Below, in pieces: positions 1-7,224 of a DNA stretch of 14,575 nucleotides. The position numbers and the translations under genes were made by a program. Position 1 is the stretch's first letter. Each line of letters opens with the position of its first letter. The DNA lies in NCBI GenBank assembly GCA_016929365.1, contig JAFGIZ010000317.1:1-14575 (forward strand), read 5' to 3'. The notes below the pieces were generated by a model. That model was not told the DNA's origin. It saw only the letters and a list, made by a program, of their open reading frames with translations, and did not search any database. The DNA is from Lentisphaerota bacterium. GTDB lineage: Bacteria; Verrucomicrobiota; Kiritimatiellia; UBA8416; JAFGIZ01.

Positions 1-922
1 CGCGGACCCCGCCGATATCCGTTTCCTGCCCCGCTTCGGAGCCTTCCACGTTGCCGCCCGTCTCAACGGCCATATCCACGACCAGGCTGCCGGGACGCAT
101 TTGCTCCACCATCGCGCGCGTTAGAATTCGGGGTGCGGGCCGGCCGAACACCTGGGCCGTCGTGATCACCACGTCTGCCGCCGCGGCGTGCCGCGCCATC
201 GCCTGGCGCTGCCGTTCCAATTGCTCCGCCGTCAGCTCCCGCGCGTACCCGTCATCCGTCTCCCCCGTCTCGCCGAGGTCCACCGTGACGAACCGCGCCC
301 CCAGCGACTCGACCTGTTCGGCCGTCACCGGCCGCGTATCGAAGGCCTCGACCCGCGCCCCCAGGCGGCGAGCCGTGGCAATGGCCTGCAATCCCGCCAC
401 CCCCGCGCCGATAACGAATACCTTGGCGGGCGGAATCGTGCCGGCCGGCGTCATCATCATGGGCAGGATGCGGTCCAGCCGCTCCGCGGCCAGGATCACG
501 GCCGCGTACCCCGCGAGGTTGGCCTGCGAACTCAACGCGTCCATTTTCTGCGCAAGGGTCGTACGGGGTATCAATTCCATGCAGATCGCGCTCACGCCCG
601 CGTCCGCCAGTTCCCGGACCACGGGTCCGTTGCGAAACGGATTCAGAAGACCGATGTGCACCGACCCGCGCCGCAGCCGGGCTACATCCTCCCGCGAAGG
701 CGGATTCAGACGCATGACCACATCCGCCTCGCCCGCCGCCGTTGCCGGTTCCACCGCCGCACCCGCCTCGGCGTATGCCGCGTCCGGCAGGCCGAGAGAC
801 CGGCCGATACCCGCCTGTACCGCCACCTCGCCGTCCAGGCCGCACAGTTTGCTGACCACGTCGGGCACCATCGCCGTCCGTGTTTCCGCCGGGTCGTTTT
901 CCGCGGCAATAAAAAACCTCAT
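1..922 (-). CDS. pntA: NAD(P) transhydrogenase subunit alpha (part 1), 3' end cut by the window
   Basis: This is the soluble NAD(H)-binding subunit of proton-translocating transhydrogenase, which passes hydride between NADH and NADP+ and is coupled to proton flow across the inner membrane. About 307 residues are visible and the frame runs off the left edge without a stop; the family usually has about 370-390 residues in this part. It starts MRFFIAAEND at an ATG, with GGGAG about 11 bases upstream. The strongest signature is AQKMDALSSQANLAGY near residues 124-139, which is diagnostic of PntA. It is followed by a Rossmann loop, VIGAGVAGLQAIATARRLGA, near 170-189, then EAFDTRP and VVDMAVETGGN. 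Alanine dehydrogenase is a related fold, but the MDALSSQAN motif favours PntA. The gene lies 40 bases after clpX, so it probably shares that transcript. A pntA2/pntB partner would be expected beyond the left edge. Confidence 0.9.
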   Translation of the reverse strand, partial: MRFFIAAENDPAETRTAMVPDVVSKLCGLDGEVAVQAGIGRSLGLPDAAYAEAGAAVEPATAAGEADVVMRLNPPSREDVARLRRGSVHIGLLNPFRNGPVVRELADAGVSAICMELIPRTTLAQKMDALSSQANLAGYAAVILAAERLDRILPMMMTPAGTIPPAKVFVIGAGVAGLQAIATARRLGARVEAFDTRPVTAEQVESLGARFVTVDLGETGETDDGYARELTAEQLERQRQAMARHAAAADVVITTAQVFGRPAPRILTRAMVEQMRPGSLVVDMAVETGGNVEGSEAGQETDIGGVR

Positions 923-962
923 AAGGCACTTTTCTCCCGAGCTCCGCGCCTGACCCGCGGGC

Positions 963-2231
963 TCATGCAATCTTGACCGCCCTGGCGACCGCCTCGCGAC
1001 CCAGGATCGGCTTCTCCACCATCTGCTTGGTGATGCGAATCGTCCCCCGCTTGCCCAGGCCGGGCGCCTCGAACATCACGTCCAACATCAAATCTTCCAG
1101 GATGGCCCGCAACCCGCGCGCCCCCATCCCGCGCCCCTTGGCCTGCCGGGCCAGGGCGCGCAAGGCGGCCCCGGTAAAGGACAGCCCGATCCCCTCCATA
1201 TCCAGCAGCTTCCGGTACTGCTTCACCATGCTGTTCCTCGGCTCCGTGAGGATCCGCACCAGGTCGGCTTCGGTCAAATCGCTCAGGCACGTCACCACGG
1301 GCAGACGGCCGATCAACTCGGGGATCAGGCCGTACCCGACCAGATCCTCCGGCTCCACCGGAAGGCCCGCCCCGTTCAGCGCCCCGGCGGCCCAGGGGGC
1401 CTCGGCATCGAGAAAACCCAGGGTCCGCTTGCCGATGCGGCGGTTGACGATGCCGTCCAGGCCGACAAACGCCCCCCCGCAAATGAAGAGGATATGGCTG
1501 GTGTCGATTTCCATGTACTGCTGCTGGGGGTGCTTGCGCCCGCCCTGCGGCGCAACCCGCGCCCGCGTGCCCTCGAGAATTTTCAAAAGGGCCTGCTGCA
1601 CCCCTTCGCCCGAGACGTCGCGCGTAATGGACACATTTTCGGTCTTGCGGCCGATCTTATCGATCTCGTCGACGTAGATAATGCCCCGTTCCGCCCAGCC
1701 GATATCCCCGTCCGCGTTCTGGATCAGCGTGAGCAGGATATTCTCGACGTCCTCGCCGACGTAGCCCGCCTCGGTCAGCGTCGTCGCGTCGGTAATGGCA
1801 AAGGGCACATCGAGCATGGCCGCCAGCGTGTGCGCCATCAGGGTCTTGCCCGTTCCGGTCGGACCGATCAACAGCACGTTGCTCTTTTCAATCGCCACAT
1901 CCGCGTACTCGGGATTCGGCGCGCCGCCCGTCAGCTCCTGCTTGACCCGCTTGTAGTGATTGTGCACGGCCACCGACAGGATACGCTTCGCGCGCTCGTG
2001 GCCCACCACATCGCGGTCCAGGCGCTCCTTGATGGTGTGGGGCGCGGGAACCTTCAGCGCATGCGTCCGCTGCTCCTCCTCACCCTCATCCCGGCGCCCC
2101 GCCAGAAGCCCCCGGCAGCGCCCCACGCACTGCTCGCAGATGCGCACCCCGGGCCCGGTCACCAGCGGCCCGGCTTCCTCGGCCGGCCGGCCGCAGAACG
2201 AGCAGGTCGTCTCTGCCGGACGGCGGCTCAC
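963..2231 (-). CDS. clpX: ATP-dependent Clp protease ATP-binding subunit ClpX
   Basis: ClpX is the hexameric AAA+ unfoldase that recognises substrates and threads them into the ClpP peptidase in the cytoplasm. The 422-residue length is normal. The N-terminal zinc-binding domain has all four cysteines (C10, C13, C32, C35). The AAA+ core has Walker A GPTGTGKT at 123-130, the pore loop GYVG at 156-159, Walker B IIYVDEID at 184-191, the RKH pore loop at 232-234, the box GLIPELIGRLP near 301-311 and the sensor-2 GAR at 370-372. The ClpP-docking loop reads LGF (271-273) instead of the commoner IGF, which is a conservative change. The start is GTG, overlapping the clpP stop as GTGA (4 bases), so translation is probably coupled to clpP. 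The identification is secure. Confidence 0.97.
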   Translation of the reverse strand: MSRRPAETTCSFCGRPAEEAGPLVTGPGVRICEQCVGRCRGLLAGRRDEGEEEQRTHALKVPAPHTIKERLDRDVVGHERAKRILSVAVHNHYKRVKQELTGGAPNPEYADVAIEKSNVLLIGPTGTGKTLMAHTLAAMLDVPFAITDATTLTEAGYVGEDVENILLTLIQNADGDIGWAERGIIYVDEIDKIGRKTENVSITRDVSGEGVQQALLKILEGTRARVAPQGGRKHPQQQYMEIDTSHILFICGGAFVGLDGIVNRRIGKRTLGFLDAEAPWAAGALNGAGLPVEPEDLVGYGLIPELIGRLPVVTCLSDLTEADLVRILTEPRNSMVKQYRKLLDMEGIGLSFTGAALRALARQAKGRGMGARGLRAILEDLMLDVMFEAPGLGKRGTIRITKQMVEKPILGREAVARAVKIA

Positions 2232-2857
2232 CGCTTGCGCCCTTTCTTGCGGTCGGCTTCCTTGCGGCTCTTGACCACTTCATCCACCAGCCCGTACTCC
2301 CGCGATTCTTCGGCCGACATGTAGAAATCGCGGTCCGTATCCTTCGCCACGACGTCCAGCGCCTTGCCTGTATGGAACGCCAGGATCTCGTTCACGCGGT
2401 CGCGCAACCGCAGGATCTCCTTGGCCTGGATGCTGATATCGGCGGCCTGACCCTGCACCCCGCCCCACGGCTGGTGGATCATCATTCGTGCGTTAGGCAG
2501 CGCAAACCGTTTGCCCTGCGTTCCCGCCGCCAGCAGCACGGCCCCCATACTCGTCGCCTGGCCTACGCAATATGTGGCCACGTCGCATTTCAGGAACTGC
2601 ATCGTGTCGTAAATCGCCAGGCCCGCGGTAACGGCCCCGCCCGGCGAATTAATGTACACGCTCACGTCCTTCTCCGCGTCTTCCGCCTGTAAAAACAGAA
2701 GTTGCGCGATGATCAGATTGCTGATGTCGTCGTTGATCCCGGTGCCAATGAAGATAATCCGGTCTTTCAACAGCCTCGAAAAGATGTCATAGGCCCGCTC
2801 GCCGCGGCCCGTCTGCTCGACCACCATCGGCACCAGCGCCTGGTTCCGTACGTCCAT
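2228..2857 (-). CDS. clpP: ATP-dependent Clp protease proteolytic subunit ClpP
   Basis: ClpP is the serine peptidase that forms the two-ring degradation chamber used by ClpX. The 209-residue length is typical. The catalytic triad is visible as S103 (in GQATSMGA), H128 (in MMIHQP) and D177 (in DTDRDF). INSPGG at 69-74 forms the oxyanion-binding strand region. The start ATG is supported by AAGGA seven bases upstream (2865-2869). Its stop overlaps the GTG start of clpX, the usual clpP-clpX arrangement. It lies 97 bases after the trigger factor gene, and the tig-clpP-clpX order is widely conserved in bacteria. Nothing suggests an inactive paralogue. Confidence 0.97.
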   Translation of the reverse strand: MDVRNQALVPMVVEQTGRGERAYDIFSRLLKDRIIFIGTGINDDISNLIIAQLLFLQAEDAEKDVSVYINSPGGAVTAGLAIYDTMQFLKCDVATYCVGQATSMGAVLLAAGTQGKRFALPNARMMIHQPWGGVQGQAADISIQAKEILRLRDRVNEILAFHTGKALDVVAKDTDRDFYMSAEESREYGLVDEVVKSRKEADRKKGRKR

Positions 2858-2954
2858 TACCGTTTCCTTTCCATATCCGTCCCGCCACCGCCTTGCTTAA
2901 CCCGCGCGCCCGTTGCGCCGCACGCGCCCGCCGCACACCGCTGGATCCGGCGCG

Positions 2955-4262
2955 CTACGTCTTGATCTTGGCATGCTCCAATACGAAGTTCAGCGCCTTC
3001 TCTCCGCGGATATCGCTCTTCAGCCCCTCGATACCGTTCCGTTTCTCGATCTCCGCCCGCAGGCGTTCCGGGGGCGTCCGGTGGGCCCGGGCCATGGCTT
3101 CGATCCGCTGCTCCACCTCCGCGTCCTCCGCGTCCAGATGCTCCGCATCGGCAATGCGGCTCAGGATATACCGCAAGGCCACGCGGTCCCGGGACGATTC
3201 GACCGCACGGTTATAAATCGCGTCCTGCTGCTGCTCGATCTGCTCGCGGGTCCCGCCCTGCATCGCCATGCGCTGCACGGTCTCCCGCACCATCAGCCGC
3301 GTCTCCTGCTCCACGACCGACTGCGGCAGGTCGAACGCGCATTGCTCGATCAGCCTGCGCGACAGCTCGCCGCGCAACCGGTCCCGTTCCCCTTCTTCAC
3401 GATATGCCGTCACATCCTTGCGGATACGCTCCCGCAACGCTTCCGGCGTCTCCGCGTCGAAGGTCTTCAGAAAGTCGGCGGCATCAACGGCAGGCGGCAC
3501 CCGCTCCCGGATGCCCCGCACCGTCACCCGGAATTCCGCCTCCCGTCCGCGCAGGCCGGTATAGGGTGAATCATCCGGAAACCGGCTGCTCAGGTCTCGG
3601 GTCTCTCCTTCCGAGGCCCCCTTCACCCCTTCCGAGAGTCCCGGGATGGCCTCGTCGCCGCCCACCCGGTGCCAGAAATCCCGGCCTTCGCTCAACGCCG
3701 CCGCGGCGGGCTCCACGTCGCCCACGGCTTTTCCGTCCACCCGCCCCGTGAAATCCAGCCGGGTCAGGTCCCCGTCCCGCACCGGCCGGCCCGTGACGTC
3801 CTCGTACTTCGCCTCCCGTTCGCGCAACTGCTCCAGGGTCTGCTCCACGTCCTCATCGCTGACGGTCACCTTTTCGCCCTTCAGCGACAGCTTCTTATAA
3901 CGCGGCAGCTTGAATTCAGGGGCGACATCCATGACCACGTCGAACGACAGGCCGGTGGCCTTGGCAAAGGAGACGTGCTTGACCTCGACAATGGCGACCG
4001 GGGTGATGCCGGCTTCCTCCAGCGCCTCGCGGTACAGCCGCGGCACGAGCCGTTCCTTGGCGTCTTCCGCAATCTGCCTGCCGTAATGCCGCTCCACCAC
4101 GGCGGCCGGGGCCTTGCCCTGGCGGAACCCCGGCACGCGCCCCGCCCGCCGGTAGGCGCGAACCACGTCGTCGTAATCCGGGGCAACCTGCTCCGTCGGG
4201 GCCCGCACGTGCATGACCTTGCGGCACGGCCCCGCGTCCTCGATATGGACTTCCGGTTTCAT
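2955..4262 (-). CDS. tig: Trigger factor, ribosome-associated chaperone and peptidyl-prolyl isomerase
   Basis: Trigger factor binds beside the ribosomal exit tunnel, shields nascent chains and has a FKBP-type prolyl isomerase domain. The 435 residues match the family (E. coli about 432). The ribosome-docking signature is GFRQGKAP at 45-52, against the usual GFRxGKxP. A first chaperone arm spans about 110-155, and a diverged FKBP-like domain spans about 158-250, starting at VRDGDLTRLDFTG. The charged helical C-terminal arms run to the end. The start ATG (MKPEVHIED) lies 21 bases after the rho stop, with only weak ribosome-binding sequence, so it may depend on translation of rho. It is the first gene of the tig-clpP-clpX quality-control group. 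Identification rests on the docking motif, length, domain order and neighbours. Confidence 0.94.
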   Translation of the reverse strand: MKPEVHIEDAGPCRKVMHVRAPTEQVAPDYDDVVRAYRRAGRVPGFRQGKAPAAVVERHYGRQIAEDAKERLVPRLYREALEEAGITPVAIVEVKHVSFAKATGLSFDVVMDVAPEFKLPRYKKLSLKGEKVTVSDEDVEQTLEQLREREAKYEDVTGRPVRDGDLTRLDFTGRVDGKAVGDVEPAAAALSEGRDFWHRVGGDEAIPGLSEGVKGASEGETRDLSSRFPDDSPYTGLRGREAEFRVTVRGIRERVPPAVDAADFLKTFDAETPEALRERIRKDVTAYREEGERDRLRGELSRRLIEQCAFDLPQSVVEQETRLMVRETVQRMAMQGGTREQIEQQQDAIYNRAVESSRDRVALRYILSRIADAEHLDAEDAEVEQRIEAMARAHRTPPERLRAEIEKRNGIEGLKSDIRGEKALNFVLEHAKIKT

Positions 4263-4283
4263 AAAGGCTCAGACCCTACCACC

Positions 4284-5714
4284 CTATTCCTTCATGGAAA
4301 GCAAAAATTCGGCATTGCTCTTGGTTTTCTTGAGACGGTTGACGATCATCTCCATCGCCTCCACCGGCGGCACGCCGTTCACCGCGCGCCGCAGGACCCA
4401 GATGCGGCTCAATTCGTCCGGGTGGAGCAGCAGCTCCTCCTTGCGCGTTCCGGAACGTTCGACGTTCAGGGCCGGGAACACCCGCTTATCCACGAGGCTC
4501 CGGTCCAGGCACAGCTCCATGTTGCCCGTGCCCTTGAATTCCTCGAAAATCACGTCGTCCATACGGCTGCCCGTCTCCACCAGCGCCGTGGCGATAATGG
4601 TCAGGCTGCCCCCGTTCTCAATGTTGCGCGCGGCCGCGAAGAAGCGCCTCGGCTTGTGCAAGGCGTTGGCGTCCACGCCGCCGGAGAGGATCTTGCCGCT
4701 GTGCGGCTGCAAGGTATTGTAGGCCCGCGCCAGGCGGGTAATACTGTCCAGCAGGATGACGACGTCCTGCCCGCCCTCGACCATCCGCTTGGCCATTTCG
4801 ATCACGAGCTCCGCGATCTGCACATGCCGGTCCGGCGTTTCGTCAAACGTCGAGCTCAAGACATGCGCCTTGGTGTTGCGCTGCATATCCGTCACTTCTT
4901 CCGGCCGTTCGTCCACCAGCAGGATAATCAGGTAGATGTCGGGATGGTTGGCGGAAATACTGTTCGCGATCTCTTTTAAGAGGACCGTTTTGCCCGTACG
5001 CGGCGCCGCCACGATAAGCCCCCGCTGCCCCAGTCCGGTAGGCGTAAACAGGTCCAGGACCCGCATGGAAATCTGCTCCGGCTCGCGCTCGAGCTGGATC
5101 CGCTGATCGGGAAAGATCGGCGTCAGGTTCTCAAACGGCACCCGGGACCGCCGCTCTTCCGGTTCCCGGCCGTTGACCTTGTCGGCGCGGTAGAGCGCGA
5201 AAAAGCGCTCCTTGTCCTTGGGTTCCCGGATTTCGCCTTCAACCAGGTCGCCCGTTCTAAGCGACAGGCGCCGAATCTGCGAGGGGGACACGTAAATATC
5301 CTCCGGACACGGCAGGTAATTGCTGTGTTCCGAACGCAGAAAACCGAAATTATCGGGCAGGATTTCCAGAACGCCCTTGCTGTAGATCCGGCCCGATTGC
5401 CGGGCATGCGCTTTGAGAATCTCGAAAATCAGTTCGTGACTCTGCAGCGCGCCCAGGTCCTTGAGCTCCAGCTCGTCGGCCAGCGCCTGCAGCTCCGGCA
5501 CCGGCATGGCCTGCAGTTCATAGAGGCTCAATACCTGTCCGCTGCGCTTGTCCGATTCAGGCTCCACCGTGTGAAACTCCTCCTGCGCCTCGTCCTCTCC
5601 GCGATCCCGGGAGCGCGGATCGTTCATACTCGGCACGCTGCGGCGGGTTCCGGCAGGCCGCTTGCGGCTGCCCCGTCCATGCCTGGGCCGTCGGTTTCCG
5701 TTATTGTTTCTCAT
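4284..5714 (-). CDS. rho: Transcription termination factor Rho
   Basis: Rho is the hexameric RNA helicase/ATPase that ends transcription of untranslated RNA. The protein has 476 residues, longer than the E. coli protein (419). The extra length is an N-terminal tail: a basic stretch at 1-38 rich in Arg/Asn/Gly, then an acidic stretch to about 57. The Rho N-terminal helical domain begins near LSLYELQAM (62-70). The cold-shock-like RNA-binding domain has GVLEILPDNFGFLRS at 114-128. The ATPase core has Walker A AAPRTGKT at 236-243, DERPEEVTDM at 268-277, Walker B ILLDSITRLARAYN at 320-333 and the Q-loop LSGGVDA near 343-349. The ATG lies inside the last codons of coaE (14-base overlap), which points to translational coupling. 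Confidence 0.97.
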   Translation of the reverse strand: MRNNNGNRRPRHGRGSRKRPAGTRRSVPSMNDPRSRDRGEDEAQEEFHTVEPESDKRSGQVLSLYELQAMPVPELQALADELELKDLGALQSHELIFEILKAHARQSGRIYSKGVLEILPDNFGFLRSEHSNYLPCPEDIYVSPSQIRRLSLRTGDLVEGEIREPKDKERFFALYRADKVNGREPEERRSRVPFENLTPIFPDQRIQLEREPEQISMRVLDLFTPTGLGQRGLIVAAPRTGKTVLLKEIANSISANHPDIYLIILLVDERPEEVTDMQRNTKAHVLSSTFDETPDRHVQIAELVIEMAKRMVEGGQDVVILLDSITRLARAYNTLQPHSGKILSGGVDANALHKPRRFFAAARNIENGGSLTIIATALVETGSRMDDVIFEEFKGTGNMELCLDRSLVDKRVFPALNVERSGTRKEELLLHPDELSRIWVLRRAVNGVPPVEAMEMIVNRLKKTKSNAEFLLSMKE

Positions 5715-6312
5715 AGCTGCTCTCTTTCCCGTTCAGGATATGTTCCAGTATTCTTTCCGTCTGCCTGCGGACCCGGTTGATATCGCCGTCGTTGACGATC
5801 ACGTAGTCCGAAAGCTCTATTTTTTCATCCAGCGGCATCTGCGCCGCCATCCGGCGGCGGGCCGCTTCCCCGTCGAGGCCCCGCTCCCGCAGGCGCGCCG
5901 CCTGGGTCGCCCGCGAGGCCGCCACGCAAATCACGGCCGACCAGTCATCGGCCGCACCGGCCTCGAACAACAGCGGCACGATCACCGCCGCGGCCGCCGT
6001 CCCCCCCTGGGCGTCCAGCCAGGTCCGCCACGCCCGGATCACCGCGGGGTGCACCAGCGCCTCCAGGCGCTTCCGTGCCGCCGCTTCCCCGAAAACCCGT
6101 CTCCCCAGGACGCCGCGGTCGATGTGCCCCGCTCCGTCCAGAATGTCCGTTCCGAAAGCATCCACCACGGCCCGATAGACCGCACGGCCGGGTGCCATCA
6201 GTCCATGGGCCACGTGATCGGCCTCCAGCACCGGAACCCCCGCCTCGTCCAGGATCCGCCCGACCAGGCTCTTGCCGCACGCTATACCCCCGGTAACGCC
6301 AATCCGTTCCAC
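5701..6312 (-). CDS. coaE: Dephospho-CoA kinase
   Basis: CoaE phosphorylates the ribose 3'-hydroxyl of dephospho-CoA, the last step of coenzyme A synthesis in the cytoplasm. The chosen start is GTG at 6312, giving 203 residues, the normal family length. GGGAG lies five bases upstream (6318-6322), and the protein then begins directly with the P-loop strand. Motifs are the P-loop GGIACGKS at 8-15, the substrate-lid acidic motif LEADHVAH at 29-36, LEALVHP at 83-89 and PLLFE at 113-117. A longer reading from 6438 would add 42 residues with no family similarity that overlap the nuclease gene, so it is rejected. The gene start overlaps the upstream nuclease by 31 bases in another frame, and its TAA lies inside the rho start. 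The order nuclease-coaE-rho resembles polA-coaE-rho in Chlamydiae. Confidence 0.94.
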   Translation of the reverse strand: MERIGVTGGIACGKSLVGRILDEAGVPVLEADHVAHGLMAPGRAVYRAVVDAFGTDILDGAGHIDRGVLGRRVFGEAAARKRLEALVHPAVIRAWRTWLDAQGGTAAAAVIVPLLFEAGAADDWSAVICVAASRATQAARLRERGLDGEAARRRMAAQMPLDEKIELSDYVIVNDGDINRVRRQTERILEHILNGKESSYEKQ

Positions 6313-7163
6313 TCCTGCTCCCGCGCTTCGCGCGCCAGCGTGCTGAACTCGTGCGCTTCGTAAAACGGCACCAGGGCGGCCGGATCCTCGGGCGCCGCGC
6401 GCATCGCGTCCCAGTCCGGCAGATCCCCGAGGCCGCAATCCAGCCGCACCAGCTCCCGGTTCCGGGCCACGTGGTTGCGATGCGCCTCCAGGGCCGCCCG
6501 CACCTTGCCCGCCGGCATGGCGCCCAATCCATCCAGCACGGCATCCAGAGTGCCGTGCTCACGCAACAGGCGCGCGGCGGTCTTGGGTCCGATCCCCGGA
6601 ACCCCCGGAATATTGTCCGACGCATCCCCGACCAGCGCGAGCCAGTCCACAATCTGCCCGGGCGCGACACCCGTCTTCGCTTCGACCTCCCGGGGCCCCA
6701 TCGCCTCGCCCTTGCCCGTCATGGCCACGATGCGTACCGTGTCGTTCACAATCTGGTACAAATCCTTGTCGTTCGTGGCCACGCAGACCGTCTCCGCCTC
6801 GCCCGCCGCCCGTTGCGCCACCGAGGCGATCAAGTCGTCCGCTTCCACGCCTTCCCGCAGCATCCAGAAGATTCCCGCCCGATCCAGGTAGGCATCCACC
6901 ACCTGCAGCTGTGCCGCCAGGTCCTCCGGCATCTCCGGCCGCTGCGCCTTGTACGTCTCCAGCAGCGCCGTGCGCCCTGCCGGCAATCCCCCGTCAAAAA
7001 ACACCCCCCAGTGCGTCGGCTTCCAGACCTCGCGCAGCTGGCGGACCATCCGGATAAATCCGTACACGGCGTTGGTCGGCCGTCCGTCACGCGTCTTCAA
7101 CCCGCGAATCGCGTAATAGGCCCGATAGGCGACGGCCAGGCCGTCAATCAGGACGAATCTCAT
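6282..7163 (-). CDS. Stand-alone 5'-3' exonuclease (PolA N-terminal nuclease family)
   Basis: This protein matches the 5' nuclease (flap endonuclease) domain of DNA polymerase I, which removes RNA primers and 5' flaps. With the start at MRFVLIDGLA it has 293 residues, the size of that domain alone. The metal-binding acidic residues are all visible: D7, D57, E107, D109, D110, D132, D134, D180 and D183. YKAQRPEMP at 71-79 is the helical arch region. The helix-hairpin-helix GVPGIGPKTA is at 187-196. No 3'-5' exonuclease or polymerase domain follows, because the next 600 bases clearly encode coaE. An upstream ATG at 7214 would add 17 Arg-rich residues across a hairpin without a good ribosome site, so it is not preferred. 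It could be the 5' half of a split PolA or an ExoIX/Xni-like enzyme; the complete set of metal ligands fits the former better. Confidence 0.88.
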   Translation of the reverse strand: MRFVLIDGLAVAYRAYYAIRGLKTRDGRPTNAVYGFIRMVRQLREVWKPTHWGVFFDGGLPAGRTALLETYKAQRPEMPEDLAAQLQVVDAYLDRAGIFWMLREGVEADDLIASVAQRAAGEAETVCVATNDKDLYQIVNDTVRIVAMTGKGEAMGPREVEAKTGVAPGQIVDWLALVGDASDNIPGVPGIGPKTAARLLREHGTLDAVLDGLGAMPAGKVRAALEAHRNHVARNRELVRLDCGLGDLPDWDAMRAAPEDPAALVPFYEAHEFSTLAREAREQEWNGLALPGV

Positions 7164-7195
7164 GAATAATCCAACGGGCTCGCCTGATATCCGCC

Positions 7196-7212
7196 GCGCC
7201 GTTCTCCGGCGC
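7196..7212 (-). other. Perfect GC-rich hairpin between the secretin and nuclease genes
   Basis: The minus strand reads GCGCCG, then a five-base loop GAGAA, then CGGCGC: a perfect 6 bp stem. It lies in the 61-base gap after the secretin stop. No T-run follows, so it does not look like an intrinsic terminator. It could stabilise the secretin mRNA or be a processing point. In a GC-rich sequence a stem this short may also be chance. Confidence 0.35.
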
Positions 7213-7224
7213 ATGTCCCCGGGA

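Noticed and set aside
2858..2954. Possible promoter or terminator in the tig-clpP gap
   Set aside because: No clear -35/-10 pair and no stem followed by a T-run. GGATCC after the tig stop is only a short palindrome. The one supported signal is the clpP ribosome site.
3669..4979. A 436-codon open frame on the plus strand spanning the tig-rho junction
   Set aside because: It runs across the ends of two secure minus-strand genes and shows no family features.
5701..6312. Possible frameshifted polymerase domain of PolA after the nuclease gene
   Set aside because: This stretch encodes a complete dephospho-CoA kinase with P-loop, LEALVHP and PLLFE motifs, and rho follows. There is no room for a polymerase domain.
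6313..6438. Longer coaE start at 6438
   Set aside because: The extra 42 residues are low-complexity Arg/Gly/Ala with no family match and overlap the nuclease gene fully. The GTG at 6312 has a good ribosome site and begins at the P-loop strand.
7164..7214. Longer nuclease start at 7214 (MRRRTARRIS...)
   Set aside because: The metal-binding strand of this family begins at the very N-terminus (MRFVLIDG). The earlier ATG has a ribosome-like GGGG only two bases away and would read through the hairpin.
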